62,499 nt of DNA from assembly GCA_949291365.1 (NCBI GenBank), contig CASEVJ010000001.1, positions 1 through 62,499 on the forward strand. The letters are read 5' to 3'. The translations under genes were made by a program, and so were the position numbers. The stretch is from an uncultured bacterium. Its GTDB lineage: Bacteria > Elusimicrobiota > Elusimicrobia > Elusimicrobiales > Elusimicrobiaceae. How positions within the stretch are numbered: position 1 is the first letter of the stretch; each line of letters opens with the position of its first letter. Positions 50,481 through 59,092 of this stretch are shown here, one piece after another. The notes under the pieces were generated by a model, which did no database searches, was not told the origin of the DNA, and saw nothing but the letters and a program-made list of their open reading frames with translations.

Positions 50481-52002
50481 ACCTAAAATTTTGGTGGTGC
50501 GCCTCTCTTCATTAGGCGATATTGTGCTTTCTTCCCCCGTGTACAAAAATTTAAAAGCCAAATGGCCCAACAGCCATATTTCCCTGTTGGTCAAACCCCA
50601 GTTTGCCCAAGTGTTGGCCGGGCACCCGGATATTGACGAAATTATGGTGGCAAAAAAGGGCCTGTGGGCCAATATCCGCCAGGTGCGGGCGGGGCATTTT
50701 ACGCACTATTTGGATTTGCATTCTAATTTAAAAAGCATTTTAATAGGGTTTTTCAGCCGTATCCCCAATAAACTGCGCTACAGCAAAAACCCGGTTGCTC
50801 GCCGCATGTATGTAAAATTTAAAAAGAATTCCCCCGTTTTGGAAAAGCATACCCTGCAGCGCTATCTGGAGACGCTGAAGGGCTGGGATGTGCCGGTGCA
50901 GTTTACCAACCCAGAACTGGGGGACTGGGCTTATAAGAATGCCAATTTGGAAGGAAAGAAAATCAATAAAATTGGTATTTTTCAGACGTCATTTATCGGA
51001 GACAGCGTACTGACCACGCCGCTGATACAAAAAACGGCCAAACTCTTCCCCGATACCAAAATTGTGGTCATTACCCGCCCGCAGACGCAAGACATTTTCC
51101 GCCCGATGAAAGAGGTAGACCAAATTATTTTAAATGACAAAAAGGGGTGGAATAAAATTTTCGGCGTGTGGAAAACGGCCCAGGCCATTAAAGAGGCCGG
51201 TATTGATATTTTGTTGGTGCCGCACCGCAGCTTCCGCAGTGCGTTGATTGCCTGGCTCAGCCGCGTGCCCATACGCATAGGATTTACTTCCAGCGAAGGG
51301 TGGTTTCTCTACACCAAGACCATTCCTTTTAACTGGATGATACATGATGCCGAGCGCAACCTTTCGCTGTTGCACGGCATTGTAAAAGAAAATTTCAAAG
51401 CCGAAAAACTGAATATGCGCTACGCCCCTTCCGCTGAAGAAAATGTGGCCCGGCTGATGAAAGATTTTAACCTGGAGGGGAAAACTTTGGTCGGTATTCA
51501 TCCGGGCTCTGCCTGGGAAACCAAGTGCTGGCCGTTTGAAAATTTTGCAGAGCTTATCAGCCGTATTGAAACTGAGCTGCACCTGCAGACGGTTATCGTA
51601 GGCGGCGGCAGAAAAGACGCCGACTTGGGTGAAAAGCTGTGTCAGATTTCCCAAGGGCACTGTGCCAATTTGTGCGGCAAGACCAGCTTGGCGGATTTGA
51701 TGGCGTTAATGCCGCATTTTAAGCTGTTTATTACCAACGATTCCGGCCCCATGCATATTGCCACGGCGTTTAATGTGCCCACGCTGGCTATTTTTGGCCC
51801 GACCACGCGCGAGCTGGGCTTTTTCCCTTACGGACACGGCCACCGCGTGCTGGAGGTAAAGGGGCTGGATTGCCGGCCCTGTGCTTTGCACGGCGGGCGC
51901 AAATGCCCTAAAGGCCATTTTAAATGCATGCGTTTGATTACAGTAGATGATGTGTTTAAGAATGTGAAAGAAATGCTGAAAGAAAACGGCGTCATACAGT
52001 AA
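50467..52002 (+). CDS. GT9 heptosyltransferase-like protein with duplicated N-terminal domain
   Basis: A 511-residue protein, against about 340-350 for a normal GT9. Residues 6-145 are a GT9 N-domain (ILVVRLSSLGDIVLSSPVYK). Residues 167-320 are a second GT9 N-domain (IGIFQTSFIGDSVLTTPLIQK), followed by one C-domain (340-505: VGIHPGSAWETKCWP, ITNDSGPMHIATAFNVPTLAIFGPT). Members such as RfaF/RfaC transfer heptose to the LPS core. Its 14-base overlap with waaA supports a core-sugar role. A Cys cluster (CRPCALHGGRKCPKGHFKC) near the C-terminus is common in this family. Confidence 0.9.
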   Translation: MNENEPKILVVRLSSLGDIVLSSPVYKNLKAKWPNSHISLLVKPQFAQVLAGHPDIDEIMVAKKGLWANIRQVRAGHFTHYLDLHSNLKSILIGFFSRIPNKLRYSKNPVARRMYVKFKKNSPVLEKHTLQRYLETLKGWDVPVQFTNPELGDWAYKNANLEGKKINKIGIFQTSFIGDSVLTTPLIQKTAKLFPDTKIVVITRPQTQDIFRPMKEVDQIILNDKKGWNKIFGVWKTAQAIKEAGIDILLVPHRSFRSALIAWLSRVPIRIGFTSSEGWFLYTKTIPFNWMIHDAERNLSLLHGIVKENFKAEKLNMRYAPSAEENVARLMKDFNLEGKTLVGIHPGSAWETKCWPFENFAELISRIETELHLQTVIVGGGRKDADLGEKLCQISQGHCANLCGKTSLADLMALMPHFKLFITNDSGPMHIATAFNVPTLAIFGPTTRELGFFPYGHGHRVLEVKGLDCRPCALHGGRKCPKGHFKCMRLITVDDVFKNVKEMLKENGVIQ

Positions 52003-52024
52003 CGCCTGTTTTTCCCTTTTTCAC

Positions 52025-52053
52025 AAACAGCCGCTCTTTATGGGCGGCTGTTT
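52025..52053 (+). terminator. Rho-independent terminator
   Basis: Stem AAACAGCCGC/GCGGCTGTTT with T run after the waaA-GT9 pair. Confidence 0.85.
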
Positions 52054-52097
52054 TATATTGTTTGGAAGTACGGGTTGGTTTGGCAATTTCAGATATC

Positions 52098-52126
52098 AAA
52101 AATCCCCGCTGGTAAAAGCGGGGAGA
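52098..52126 (-). terminator. Terminator of RNase P RNA
   Basis: Minus-strand stem TCCCCGCT/AGCGGGGA followed by a T tract, 12 bases past the P1 3' strand. Confidence 0.8.
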
Positions 52127-52137
52127 TACGAAAAGAT

Positions 52138-52467
52138 GACGGCCCATACCCCAGATTCTGTCAGGCGTTTGCACGCCTGGGAGAGCCATTACTCTAAGCG
52201 GCCTACTCTGCCTCTGACGCGGGATACGTATGGGCATATTTGGCCTTGCTCCCTGCGGGGTTTGCCCTGCCGCACGCGTTGCCTTGTGCGCGGTGCGCTC
52301 TTACCGCACCTTTTCACCCTTACCCGAAGGCGGTATGTTTTCTGTGGCACTTTCCGTCCGCGCGGATTTTACCCCGCGCGGCCCTTGCTTTCGCAAGGCG
52401 CATTTCCCTGTGGAGTCCGGAAGTTCCTCCCCCGGCACTTAAGCCGGAGGCGGCTCTCTGGGCCGTC
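52138..52467 (-). ncRNA. rnpB: RNase P RNA (bacterial type A)
   Basis: On the minus strand the two ends pair perfectly as P1 (GACGGCCCA with TGGGCCGTC). The conserved 5' core reads GGAGGAACTTCCGGACTCC with a following ACAGGG, corresponding to the universal GAGGAAAGTCCGGGCTCC. Near the 3' end is GACAGAATCTGG, matching the universal ACAGAA block. Length about 330 bases is in the usual range. It lies 39 bases after the RNase H gene on the same strand, and no separate promoter is obvious. Confidence 0.92.
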
Positions 52468-52506
52468 AAAACGGTTCGCCCGCCGCGTGCTAGGCGGGGC
52501 TGTCAG

Positions 52507-53253
52507 TTACAAATCTTCAAATAACAAGGGCTGCACGTGTTGCCCGGTTTTTTTCTTATCTGCGGCGCGGCTTTGGGTTTTGCCGGAGGCCGGAGGAGCC
52601 GCTTGCTGCGGCGTGGCGGTTGTTTCCGGGGCGGTGGCCGGGGCAAGCATTTTTTGCGCTGCGTCGTCCGTTTGTGCCGGGCCTGCGGCGGCCGGTTTTG
52701 GGGACGGCGCTGCCTGCGCAGACGCAGGTTGTGTTTGGCCGGAGGGCTGCCCTTCGTGACGGACAATTTCCACCGCTACGCCGTTGACCGTATTGTCTGG
52801 CTGTACGGCTGGGGCCGTGGGGGCGGGGAAATGTTTAATCGGGTTAAATCCCACCGACTGTTTTAAGTCCATGGCCTTGTTAGCCAGCGCGTCGGGCTCT
52901 TTGTTTAAATGGCGCAACACATGGCGTATCCGAATGCTAAAAGCGCGTGCCAGCGTGCGTATTTCCTGCATGCGGGCGGCCAAATCCGGGTTTTTGATTT
53001 TATATTCCCCCAGATACTGTTTGACCAACAGCAAGGAGTCGGAGATAATGTCCAGCTCCGTTGCGCCCAGCTCCGCGGCTTTTATCAAGGCCAGTTTCAG
53101 GGCCGTGTATTCGGCCTGATTGTTGGTACAATGCGGTATAAAATACCCTTCCTGGGAGAGTATTTTGCCATTGGAATCCTTGATGACAAAAGCCGAAGCC
53201 CCTGGGCCGGGGTTACCGCGGCTGCCGCCGTCTATATTGATAATTACACGCAT
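52507..53253 (-). CDS. rnhA: RNase HI-like protein with Ala/Pro-rich tail
   Basis: A 248-residue protein. Residues 1-130 are an RNase HI domain with the four acidic residues in NIDGGSRGNPG, NNQAEYTAL, IISDSLLL and EPDALAN. Residues about 145-248 are low-complexity, rich in Ala, Pro, Gln and Thr, ending VQPLLFEDL. RNase HI cleaves RNA in RNA-DNA hybrids; compact versions of this type also occur fused to other domains. Start 53253 follows TAAAAT ending seven bases upstream. It precedes rnpB on the same strand. Confidence 0.9.
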   Translation of the reverse strand: MRVIINIDGGSRGNPGPGASAFVIKDSNGKILSQEGYFIPHCTNNQAEYTALKLALIKAAELGATELDIISDSLLLVKQYLGEYKIKNPDLAARMQEIRTLARAFSIRIRHVLRHLNKEPDALANKAMDLKQSVGFNPIKHFPAPTAPAVQPDNTVNGVAVEIVRHEGQPSGQTQPASAQAAPSPKPAAAGPAQTDDAAQKMLAPATAPETTATPQQAAPPASGKTQSRAADKKKTGQHVQPLLFEDL

Positions 53254-53259
53254 AGCATT

Positions 53260-53265
53260 ATTTTA
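53260..53265 (-). promoter_or_regulatory. -10 TAAAAT, leaderless-type, for rnhA-rnpB
   Basis: Minus-strand TAAAAT, AATGCT, then ATG 53253. Confidence 0.5.
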
Positions 53266-53515
53266 CTAAATACAGTACCGCTCCCGCAGGTGCGCCGAAT
53301 TAAAACGGCTCCCGCTGATACCGGGCGTGAGGAGGGCTCCTGTAGGGCCGCGGCTCGGTGGAAGGTCATGAAAAAGAGAAAGGCGCCGGGGCTTTCTCTG
53401 CCGGATTAGCAAAGAGGAGCAAAAAAAGCCGCCGCTCTTACCCCGCGGGTGTTGCCCGGCAAAAAGTAAGCCGTTTAATTTTAGGCCGAGTGCCGGCCGC
53501 GGCATGTGGGGCGGA

Positions 53516-54775
53516 TTATTCGTATTTTAAGGCGTCTACGGGTTTGAGTTTGGCCGCCTGCCAGGCCGGATAAAGCGCAAAGAGAAAACTGGTCAATAAA
53601 CCAATTAAGATTGAAAGCACAATTACCCACCACGAGAAAGTCATTTGAGCACTGCTTTCCGCCGTATGCAGCAGCACCACATATCCCAGCAGCATGCCCG
53701 CGGCGGAGCCGCATAACCCCAGCAACATGGCTTCAATTAAAAATTGGAACAAAATATCCCACCGGGTGGCGCCCAACGCACGGCGTATGCCTATTTCTTT
53801 GGTGCGGGAATAAATAACCGCCATGGTCACATTCATAATACCTATACCGCCGGCAATCATGGCAATTAAGCCCAAGAGAAGCATTTTTTTGAGGGAGGCA
53901 TAAGCCGCTATCTTGTATATTTTAACAGTTTCGTTGAAAAATTTAATTTCCGGTTTTTCTTCCGTGCCAAATTGGGCGCGCAAATAGCTGATAGTTTGGG
54001 CGGCAGCGCTCTGCGCAGTGCTTTCCCGTCCGGTTACTACGCGGATATCGGTAGTAAAATAATCATTAGAAGTAGATTGTATATCGTACCAAGTGGTATA
54101 AGGGATGAGTATTTCGGATACAAAATTTCGACAGTTATCCAAGCGGGGATCCTCTTTTAGGGAGGGAATATGCAGAATACCTACCACTGTAAAGGTCTCC
54201 GTGTTGATTTGAATTTGTTGATTTAATAAATTATTACGATAGGTAAGCTGATCTAACGGGATAGGCGGATTTTCCTCCTTTGGGCCGTAAGTAGACCAAA
54301 CGGAGGAGAAAAGCTTCTCCCTGGGACGGGACATAACAACCGCCACGCGTCTCTTGTTTTCCACATCTTGCCAATTGACAAAACGCCCCTCCAGCCGGTA
54401 GGCAAAATCTACATCTTTCCAGGAGGGCAGTATTCCTGCTAGGTTTAATTCAGAAATCTTTCTGCCTTTATAGGAAGGAGCTATTCTCCAATAGCCCCAA
54501 TCTGCAACAAAAGACAGGGAGGTGCCTAAAGGAAGCAGACGCTGCAAATCTGCATATTGCTGAAGAGTAAGAGGGTGTTCCGTAGAGGTGGAAAAACGTC
54601 CCTTGCCAGAAATATCTATGGCGGTTTGGATGTATTGGCGCCGCTGGCTCAAAACGCTTAACGTGTAGAAAAAGGTGGCTATGCCGATAGCAATGGCAAA
54701 AAAGCTTAAAAAGCTGCGCATTTTGTGTGCGCGGATTTCGGCCCAGCCGGTTAACACCAAATCAGGGAATTTCAT
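53516..54775 (-). CDS. MacB/FtsX-type ABC transporter permease
   Basis: A 419-residue permease: one N-terminal helix (RSFLSFFAIAIGIATFFYTLSVL), a large periplasmic domain (about 45-275) and three C-terminal helices with the ERxxEIGIRRALGAT-like segment (SRTKEIGIRRALGAT). This is the MacB/LolC type that works by mechanotransmission rather than substrate transport through the membrane. Its ATG overlaps the ATPase stop (ATGA). Last gene of a four-gene tripartite efflux operon. Confidence 0.9.
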   Translation of the reverse strand: MKFPDLVLTGWAEIRAHKMRSFLSFFAIAIGIATFFYTLSVLSQRRQYIQTAIDISGKGRFSTSTEHPLTLQQYADLQRLLPLGTSLSFVADWGYWRIAPSYKGRKISELNLAGILPSWKDVDFAYRLEGRFVNWQDVENKRRVAVVMSRPREKLFSSVWSTYGPKEENPPIPLDQLTYRNNLLNQQIQINTETFTVVGILHIPSLKEDPRLDNCRNFVSEILIPYTTWYDIQSTSNDYFTTDIRVVTGRESTAQSAAAQTISYLRAQFGTEEKPEIKFFNETVKIYKIAAYASLKKMLLLGLIAMIAGGIGIMNVTMAVIYSRTKEIGIRRALGATRWDILFQFLIEAMLLGLCGSAAGMLLGYVVLLHTAESSAQMTFSWWVIVLSILIGLLTSFLFALYPAWQAAKLKPVDALKYE

Positions 54776-55431
54776 AAAATTTTGCCGTCCTTCATGTGAA
54801 TTGTGCGGTGGGTGCCGGCGGCAATTTTAGAGTCGTGAGTTACCATGACAATAGTCAGCCCTTCTTTGTTTAACTCTTGCAAAAGCTCCAAAATATCTTG
54901 GCTGGATTTGGAATCCAAATTGCCGGTGGGTTCATCGGCTAAAATGAGCCCGGGGCTGTTGGCCAGTGCCCGTGCGCAGGCCACGCGCTGGCATTGCCCG
55001 CCGGAGAGCTGCAGCGGGGTGTTGCTCATCTTTTTCCCAAGTCCCACGCGTTGGGCCAGCTCCCGGGCGCGGGGCAAAATCAGTTTGCGCTCCATCCCGC
55101 TGTAGCGCATGGGCAGCGCAATATTTTCTACTACAGAGAGGCGGGGCATTAAATTAAAAGACTGAAAAATAAAGCCGATGTTTTCCCGCCGCACGCGGGA
55201 GCGGACGGAATCTTTCATCTGGGCGGTAGGAGTGCCGTTTAAAAAATACTCGCCAGAGGTGGGCTCGTCCAAAAGCCCTAAAATGTTAAGCAGAGTGCTT
55301 TTGCCGCAGCCGCTGGGGCCCATAATGGATACAAATTCCCCTTTTTGTATAGACAAACTTACCCCGTCCAACGCGCGCAGCTCCTCGCCGGAGAAATAAA
55401 TTTTAAGCAGGTTTTGGCACTGTATTACCAT
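54772..55431 (-). CDS. ABC transporter ATP-binding protein (MacB/LolD type)
   Basis: A 219-residue ATPase with Walker A GPSGCGKST, Q-loop, signature LSGGQCQRVACARAL (Cys in place of the usual Gln), Walker B LILADEPTGNLD and the H-loop VTHD. It pairs with the downstream permease and overlaps the end of the adaptor gene by seven bases. Confidence 0.95.
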   Translation of the reverse strand: MVIQCQNLLKIYFSGEELRALDGVSLSIQKGEFVSIMGPSGCGKSTLLNILGLLDEPTSGEYFLNGTPTAQMKDSVRSRVRRENIGFIFQSFNLMPRLSVVENIALPMRYSGMERKLILPRARELAQRVGLGKKMSNTPLQLSGGQCQRVACARALANSPGLILADEPTGNLDSKSSQDILELLQELNKEGLTIVMVTHDSKIAAGTHRTIHMKDGKIL

Positions 55432-56396
55432 GATTCTCCGTATGGAAGCTCCGTCAGGACGCGGTCGTTTTCCTGCAGACCGCTGATTACTTCCACTTGT
55501 TGTTCATTGGTTAAGCCGGTGGTTATTTCCGTCCGTTCTGTTTTATTGTTGCCGAGATATTTAAATACGTACGATTTGCCTTCTTTTTCAAATAAGGCAT
55601 TGGCGGGAATATAGAGCGTATCTTCCTTTTTTTCTATGACTACCGATACGGAAGCGTTTACCCCCAGCAGAATGTTTTCTCCGTTGCGCGGCAGTTCCGC
55701 CAATACCAGAAAGCTGCTGGAGTCCCCCCAGCGGCCGCTTTTTTCCATTTGGGAAGAGATATAGGTCACTTTTCCTTTTAGGGGCTCGTGTTCTCCCAGG
55801 GCGCTGATGGAGATGTCTGCCTCCATGCCTTCTTTAAGCTTCATAATCTGCATTTCCGCTACATACATGGGAATAACAATGGTATCCATATTGACCAAGC
55901 GCAGCAGACAGGTCGGGTTTTCCGTATCGTCATACGAACCGAGCAGAAAAGTGCCCAGCCGGGGCAGGGACAAGTCCCGGTCAGAAAAATCTTTTTCATA
56001 ATCGTCCGGGTTTAAACATTTTACAACGGTGCCGCTGGCCGGGGCGTAAATAGGAAGCGGCTTGTAGTCTTCAAATTCATTACGGCCCGGTTTAATAAGG
56101 GCTACTTTTTGGCCTTTTTTTACCAAATCCCCTTCTTTTACATAAAGGGCCTGCAAAATGCCGCTGGGTTTGGCGGTGACTTTAATGTCTTGCTTGGCGG
56201 TAATAGTGCCGGAAGCAACGAAAGTTTTCTCAATCGTTCCTTTTTCTACGGTGGCGATGTCTTCTTCGGCAATCATTTCCCCGCGCAGTTTGGCCAGCAG
56301 GGGCTTGCCCCAATAAAACCACGCCGCTGCCACAAACAAGAGGGCCAAAAGAAGGAAAAAAGCTTTTTTTAAATATTTTTTATATGTTTTTTTCAT
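55425..56396 (-). CDS. Periplasmic adaptor (HlyD/MacA-like membrane fusion protein)
   Basis: A 323-residue protein with an N-terminal membrane helix, a lipoyl-type segment (ITAKQDIKVTAKPSGILQALYVKEGDLVKKGQKVALI) and beta-barrel domains. The hairpin of MacA is nearly absent: about 20 residues (GRNEFEDYKPL) lie between the lipoyl halves. ATG 56396 overlaps the stop of the TolC-like gene (ATGA). Confidence 0.88.
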   Translation of the reverse strand: MKKTYKKYLKKAFFLLLALLFVAAAWFYWGKPLLAKLRGEMIAEEDIATVEKGTIEKTFVASGTITAKQDIKVTAKPSGILQALYVKEGDLVKKGQKVALIKPGRNEFEDYKPLPIYAPASGTVVKCLNPDDYEKDFSDRDLSLPRLGTFLLGSYDDTENPTCLLRLVNMDTIVIPMYVAEMQIMKLKEGMEADISISALGEHEPLKGKVTYISSQMEKSGRWGDSSSFLVLAELPRNGENILLGVNASVSVVIEKKEDTLYIPANALFEKEGKSYVFKYLGNNKTERTEITTGLTNEQQVEVISGLQENDRVLTELPYGESW

Positions 56397-57739
56397 AAAA
56401 TCGGATCCGTCTGATAATTGTAAATGGAATTGCCCAACGCATATTGGTATTTCATATACGTCAGCGTCAAATCGCACAGCAGCGTTACGTAATCCACCTG
56501 GGCGGAAAGCAGCTCCTGGCGGGCCACGGTCAGGTCGGTGGCGCTCATTAAACCGTTTTTATATTTGAGCTGGGTGGCTTCAAAGCGTTCCTGGGCGGTG
56601 TCCAGGCGCAGTTTGGAAATCTCCAGCGAGCGCATTTGCAGCAGCATGGTGTTGCGTGCTCCCACTACCGCGTCGCGCAGGGTGCGCAGGAATTGTTCAT
56701 ATTGCAGGTGGGCGTTTTCGTTGGTTAATAAGATATTGCGGCGGTTGCGGCTTTTATCCAAATAGAAAAATCCCAAATCAAAGGTAATCCCGGCGGAAAT
56801 GCCATAATTATAGTCCCACAACTGATGGGAGTTAAACCCGCGCCCGGTGGAGGCAAAAAGATTGACAAAGAAAGAAGGCAGCGTATCTAAATTATCCAAT
56901 GTTTTTTGCAAATCCTGCTGCTGTAGGGCCAAGCGCTGGCTGCGTGCGTCGTAGCGGTGGGCCAGGGCATAGGTTAAATCTTGGTCTAAAGAGGGCAATG
57001 TTACGATGGAAAAATCTATGTCTTCGTCTAAAGATACCGGGGCTTCCACAGAGCGGTTTAAAGCAATATTAAAATTTTTCAGGGCATTTTCATAATCATT
57101 CTGGGCGGAAAAGAGCGACAGCTGGCTGCTGCGCCAGTTGGTTTCGCTTTGCAAGACATCGGAGCGGGTTTTCAGCCCGTTGTCATATAAAACTTTGTCC
57201 TGTTCATATTGTTTTTCCGCCACGGCCAAATCGTCTTGGTATACGTTGACTAATTTTCTGGCGCGCACCAAGGTATAATAAATGTCTGCAGCATCCAATA
57301 CATATTGCTGCAGCTGGTCTTCGTACTCAATGCGGCTTATTTGCCAGTCCAAAGAAGCGGATTTGTAATTCAACACATCTTTGCCTGAATTGAACAAATT
57401 CCATTCTCCGTCCGCCCTGGCGGAGCTTTGGGCCCGGCGGAACTCCCCCCAGGAGGAGAGGCGGTTGTCACGGTCGTATTCCTTGCCGGCTTGGGCGGAG
57501 AGGGTAAAAGAGGGCAAAAAGGCCTGGGTGAATGCATTTTTATAATCATTATGCGCCATTTCAAGCAGGTTGGTTTGGGTTTTTAAATTTAGGGAATTGT
57601 CCAAATAGGCCGCTATATAGCTGTGCAAATCAAAATGACGCTCGGGCAAGTCTGCCGCTAACGCCTGGGAAGGCGTGAAAGAAGCCCCCCAAATAAATAC
57701 GGGAAAAGATAAAAACAGAGTGGCAAATAATTGGCGCAT
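56393..57739 (-). CDS. TolC-like outer-membrane efflux protein
   Basis: A 448-residue protein with a signal peptide, two OEP-type repeats with long helices (RARKLVNVYQDDLAVAEKQYEQDKVLYDNGLKTRSDVL and LRLDTAQERFEATQLKYKNGLMSATDLTVARQELL) and short beta segments. It forms the outer-membrane channel of the operon. A TATAAT (57770-57775) about 31 bases upstream drives it; no Shine-Dalgarno is clear. Confidence 0.92.
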   Translation of the reverse strand: MRQLFATLFLSFPVFIWGASFTPSQALAADLPERHFDLHSYIAAYLDNSLNLKTQTNLLEMAHNDYKNAFTQAFLPSFTLSAQAGKEYDRDNRLSSWGEFRRAQSSARADGEWNLFNSGKDVLNYKSASLDWQISRIEYEDQLQQYVLDAADIYYTLVRARKLVNVYQDDLAVAEKQYEQDKVLYDNGLKTRSDVLQSETNWRSSQLSLFSAQNDYENALKNFNIALNRSVEAPVSLDEDIDFSIVTLPSLDQDLTYALAHRYDARSQRLALQQQDLQKTLDNLDTLPSFFVNLFASTGRGFNSHQLWDYNYGISAGITFDLGFFYLDKSRNRRNILLTNENAHLQYEQFLRTLRDAVVGARNTMLLQMRSLEISKLRLDTAQERFEATQLKYKNGLMSATDLTVARQELLSAQVDYVTLLCDLTLTYMKYQYALGNSIYNYQTDPIL

Positions 57740-57769
57740 AGGGTAAAATAAAAGATAATGGTTTTCTAC

Positions 57770-57775
57770 ATTATA
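57770..57775 (-). promoter_or_regulatory. -10 TATAAT for the tripartite efflux operon
   Basis: Minus-strand TATAAT; the gene for the divergent symporter starts 54 bases away on the other strand. Confidence 0.45.
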
Positions 57776-57828
57776 CTAATTATCCGAAAAGACGCTAGCC
57801 AGTGAGCAGCGTTTGTGGTGAGGCGGCT

Positions 57829-59001
57829 ATGTTTAAAAAATTATTTCGTTTTGGCTTGTTGCCGCTGGTGGCGGCGGCGATTGTTTTAGGCATTGTGTGC
57901 GGGTTGTTTTTCCCGGACTGGCTGGTGCGTGTATTCCTTACGTTTAATGGGCTGTTTGGACAGTTTTTGGGTTTTGTGGTGCCGCTGTTGATTGTAGGGT
58001 TGATTGCGCCCGGCATTGCCGAGCTTGGCAAAGATTCGGGCCGTCTGCTGCTCTATACCGTGCTGCTGGCGTATGGCTTTACGCTGTTTGCGGGGTTTTT
58101 TACTTTTGGGGTGGCGGCTTTGTCTTATCCGTGGGTGTTGGATGCGTCTGCCTCTTTGGTGGCGTTTGCGGCCCCGCAGGAACTGGCGCCCTATTTTACG
58201 CTGCCCATCGCTCCGCTGATGGACGTGACCACCGCGCTGGTGCTGGCTTTTACGCTGGGGCTGGGACTGGCGTTTGGCAAAGGGGAAACGCTGAAGCATT
58301 GTCTGTATGATTTCCGGGAAATTATTCATAAGGTGATTGCCGCGGTGATTATTCCGCTGCTGCCGCTGTATATTTTTGGCATATTTTTAAACATGACGGT
58401 CAACGGGCAGGCAGCAGAGGTGCTGGCGGTATTTGCCAAAATTATCGTGCTGATTTTTATTATTACGCTGGTTATTTTGTTTATCCAGTTTGCCGTTGCC
58501 GGGGTGATAGGCCGCAAGAATCCTTGGACAATGCTTAAAACAATGCTGCCGGCTTATTTTACGGCGTTGGGCACTTCTTCTTCCGCCGCCACCATTCCCG
58601 TTACCTACAGACAGGTACAGCGGCTGGGGGTGGAGGAGGATATTGCCGGCTTTACCGTGCCGCTGTGCGCCAATATACACATGTCCGGCAGTACCATTAA
58701 AATTACGGCCTGTGCCATGGCTATTATTCTGCTTACCGGCGGGCAGCTGCATTTTTGGCAGTTTGCCGGGTTTATTTGCATGCTGGGTATTTCTATTGTA
58801 GCCGGCCCTGGGGTGCCGGGCGGGGCGATTATGGCTTCATTGGGTGTATTGCAAAAGATGCTGGGCTTTAATGAAGAAATGCTGGGGCTGATGATTGCCC
58901 TGTATATTGCTATGGACAGCTTTGGCACGGCCTGCAACGTAACCGGAGACGGGGCAATATCAGTGATTATTGAGCGGATATACCGAAAGAAAACTAGCTG
59001 A
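57829..59001 (+). CDS. Dicarboxylate/amino acid:cation symporter (DAACS family)
   Basis: A 390-residue GltP/DctA-like transporter with about eight helices and two re-entrant loops. HP1 carries the Ser-rich GTSSSAATIPVT, then NIHMSGSTIKITACAM in helix 7 (the NMDGT position), HP2 GPGVPGGAIMASL, and helix 8 MDSFGTACNVTGDGA. The family takes up glutamate, aspartate, Ser/Thr or dicarboxylates with Na+ or H+. The residue after TACNV is Thr where Asp/Arg-type determinants sit in helix 8, so the substrate is uncertain. ATG 57829 follows GTGAGG. Confidence 0.92.
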   Translation: MFKKLFRFGLLPLVAAAIVLGIVCGLFFPDWLVRVFLTFNGLFGQFLGFVVPLLIVGLIAPGIAELGKDSGRLLLYTVLLAYGFTLFAGFFTFGVAALSYPWVLDASASLVAFAAPQELAPYFTLPIAPLMDVTTALVLAFTLGLGLAFGKGETLKHCLYDFREIIHKVIAAVIIPLLPLYIFGIFLNMTVNGQAAEVLAVFAKIIVLIFIITLVILFIQFAVAGVIGRKNPWTMLKTMLPAYFTALGTSSSAATIPVTYRQVQRLGVEEDIAGFTVPLCANIHMSGSTIKITACAMAIILLTGGQLHFWQFAGFICMLGISIVAGPGVPGGAIMASLGVLQKMLGFNEEMLGLMIALYIAMDSFGTACNVTGDGAISVIIERIYRKKTS

Positions 59002-59007
59002 TTTCAT

Positions 59008-59044
59008 AAAAAACGCTTTGGCAAGTTTAGCCAAAGCGTTTTTT
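59008..59044 (+). terminator. Rho-independent terminator
   Basis: Fifteen-base-pair stem AAAAAACGCTTTGGC/GCCAAAGCGTTTTTT right after the symporter gene. Confidence 0.9.
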
Positions 59045-59049
59045 ATAAA

Positions 59050-59068
59050 CCCCCGGCTGTGCCGGGGG
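59050..59068 (-). terminator. Terminator of gdhA
   Basis: Stem CCCCCGGC/GCCGGGGG, loop TGT, followed on the minus strand by TTTAT. 25 bases past gdhA. Confidence 0.75.
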
Positions 59069-59092
59069 TATACGAAAAGCAGAAGCTGGTGT

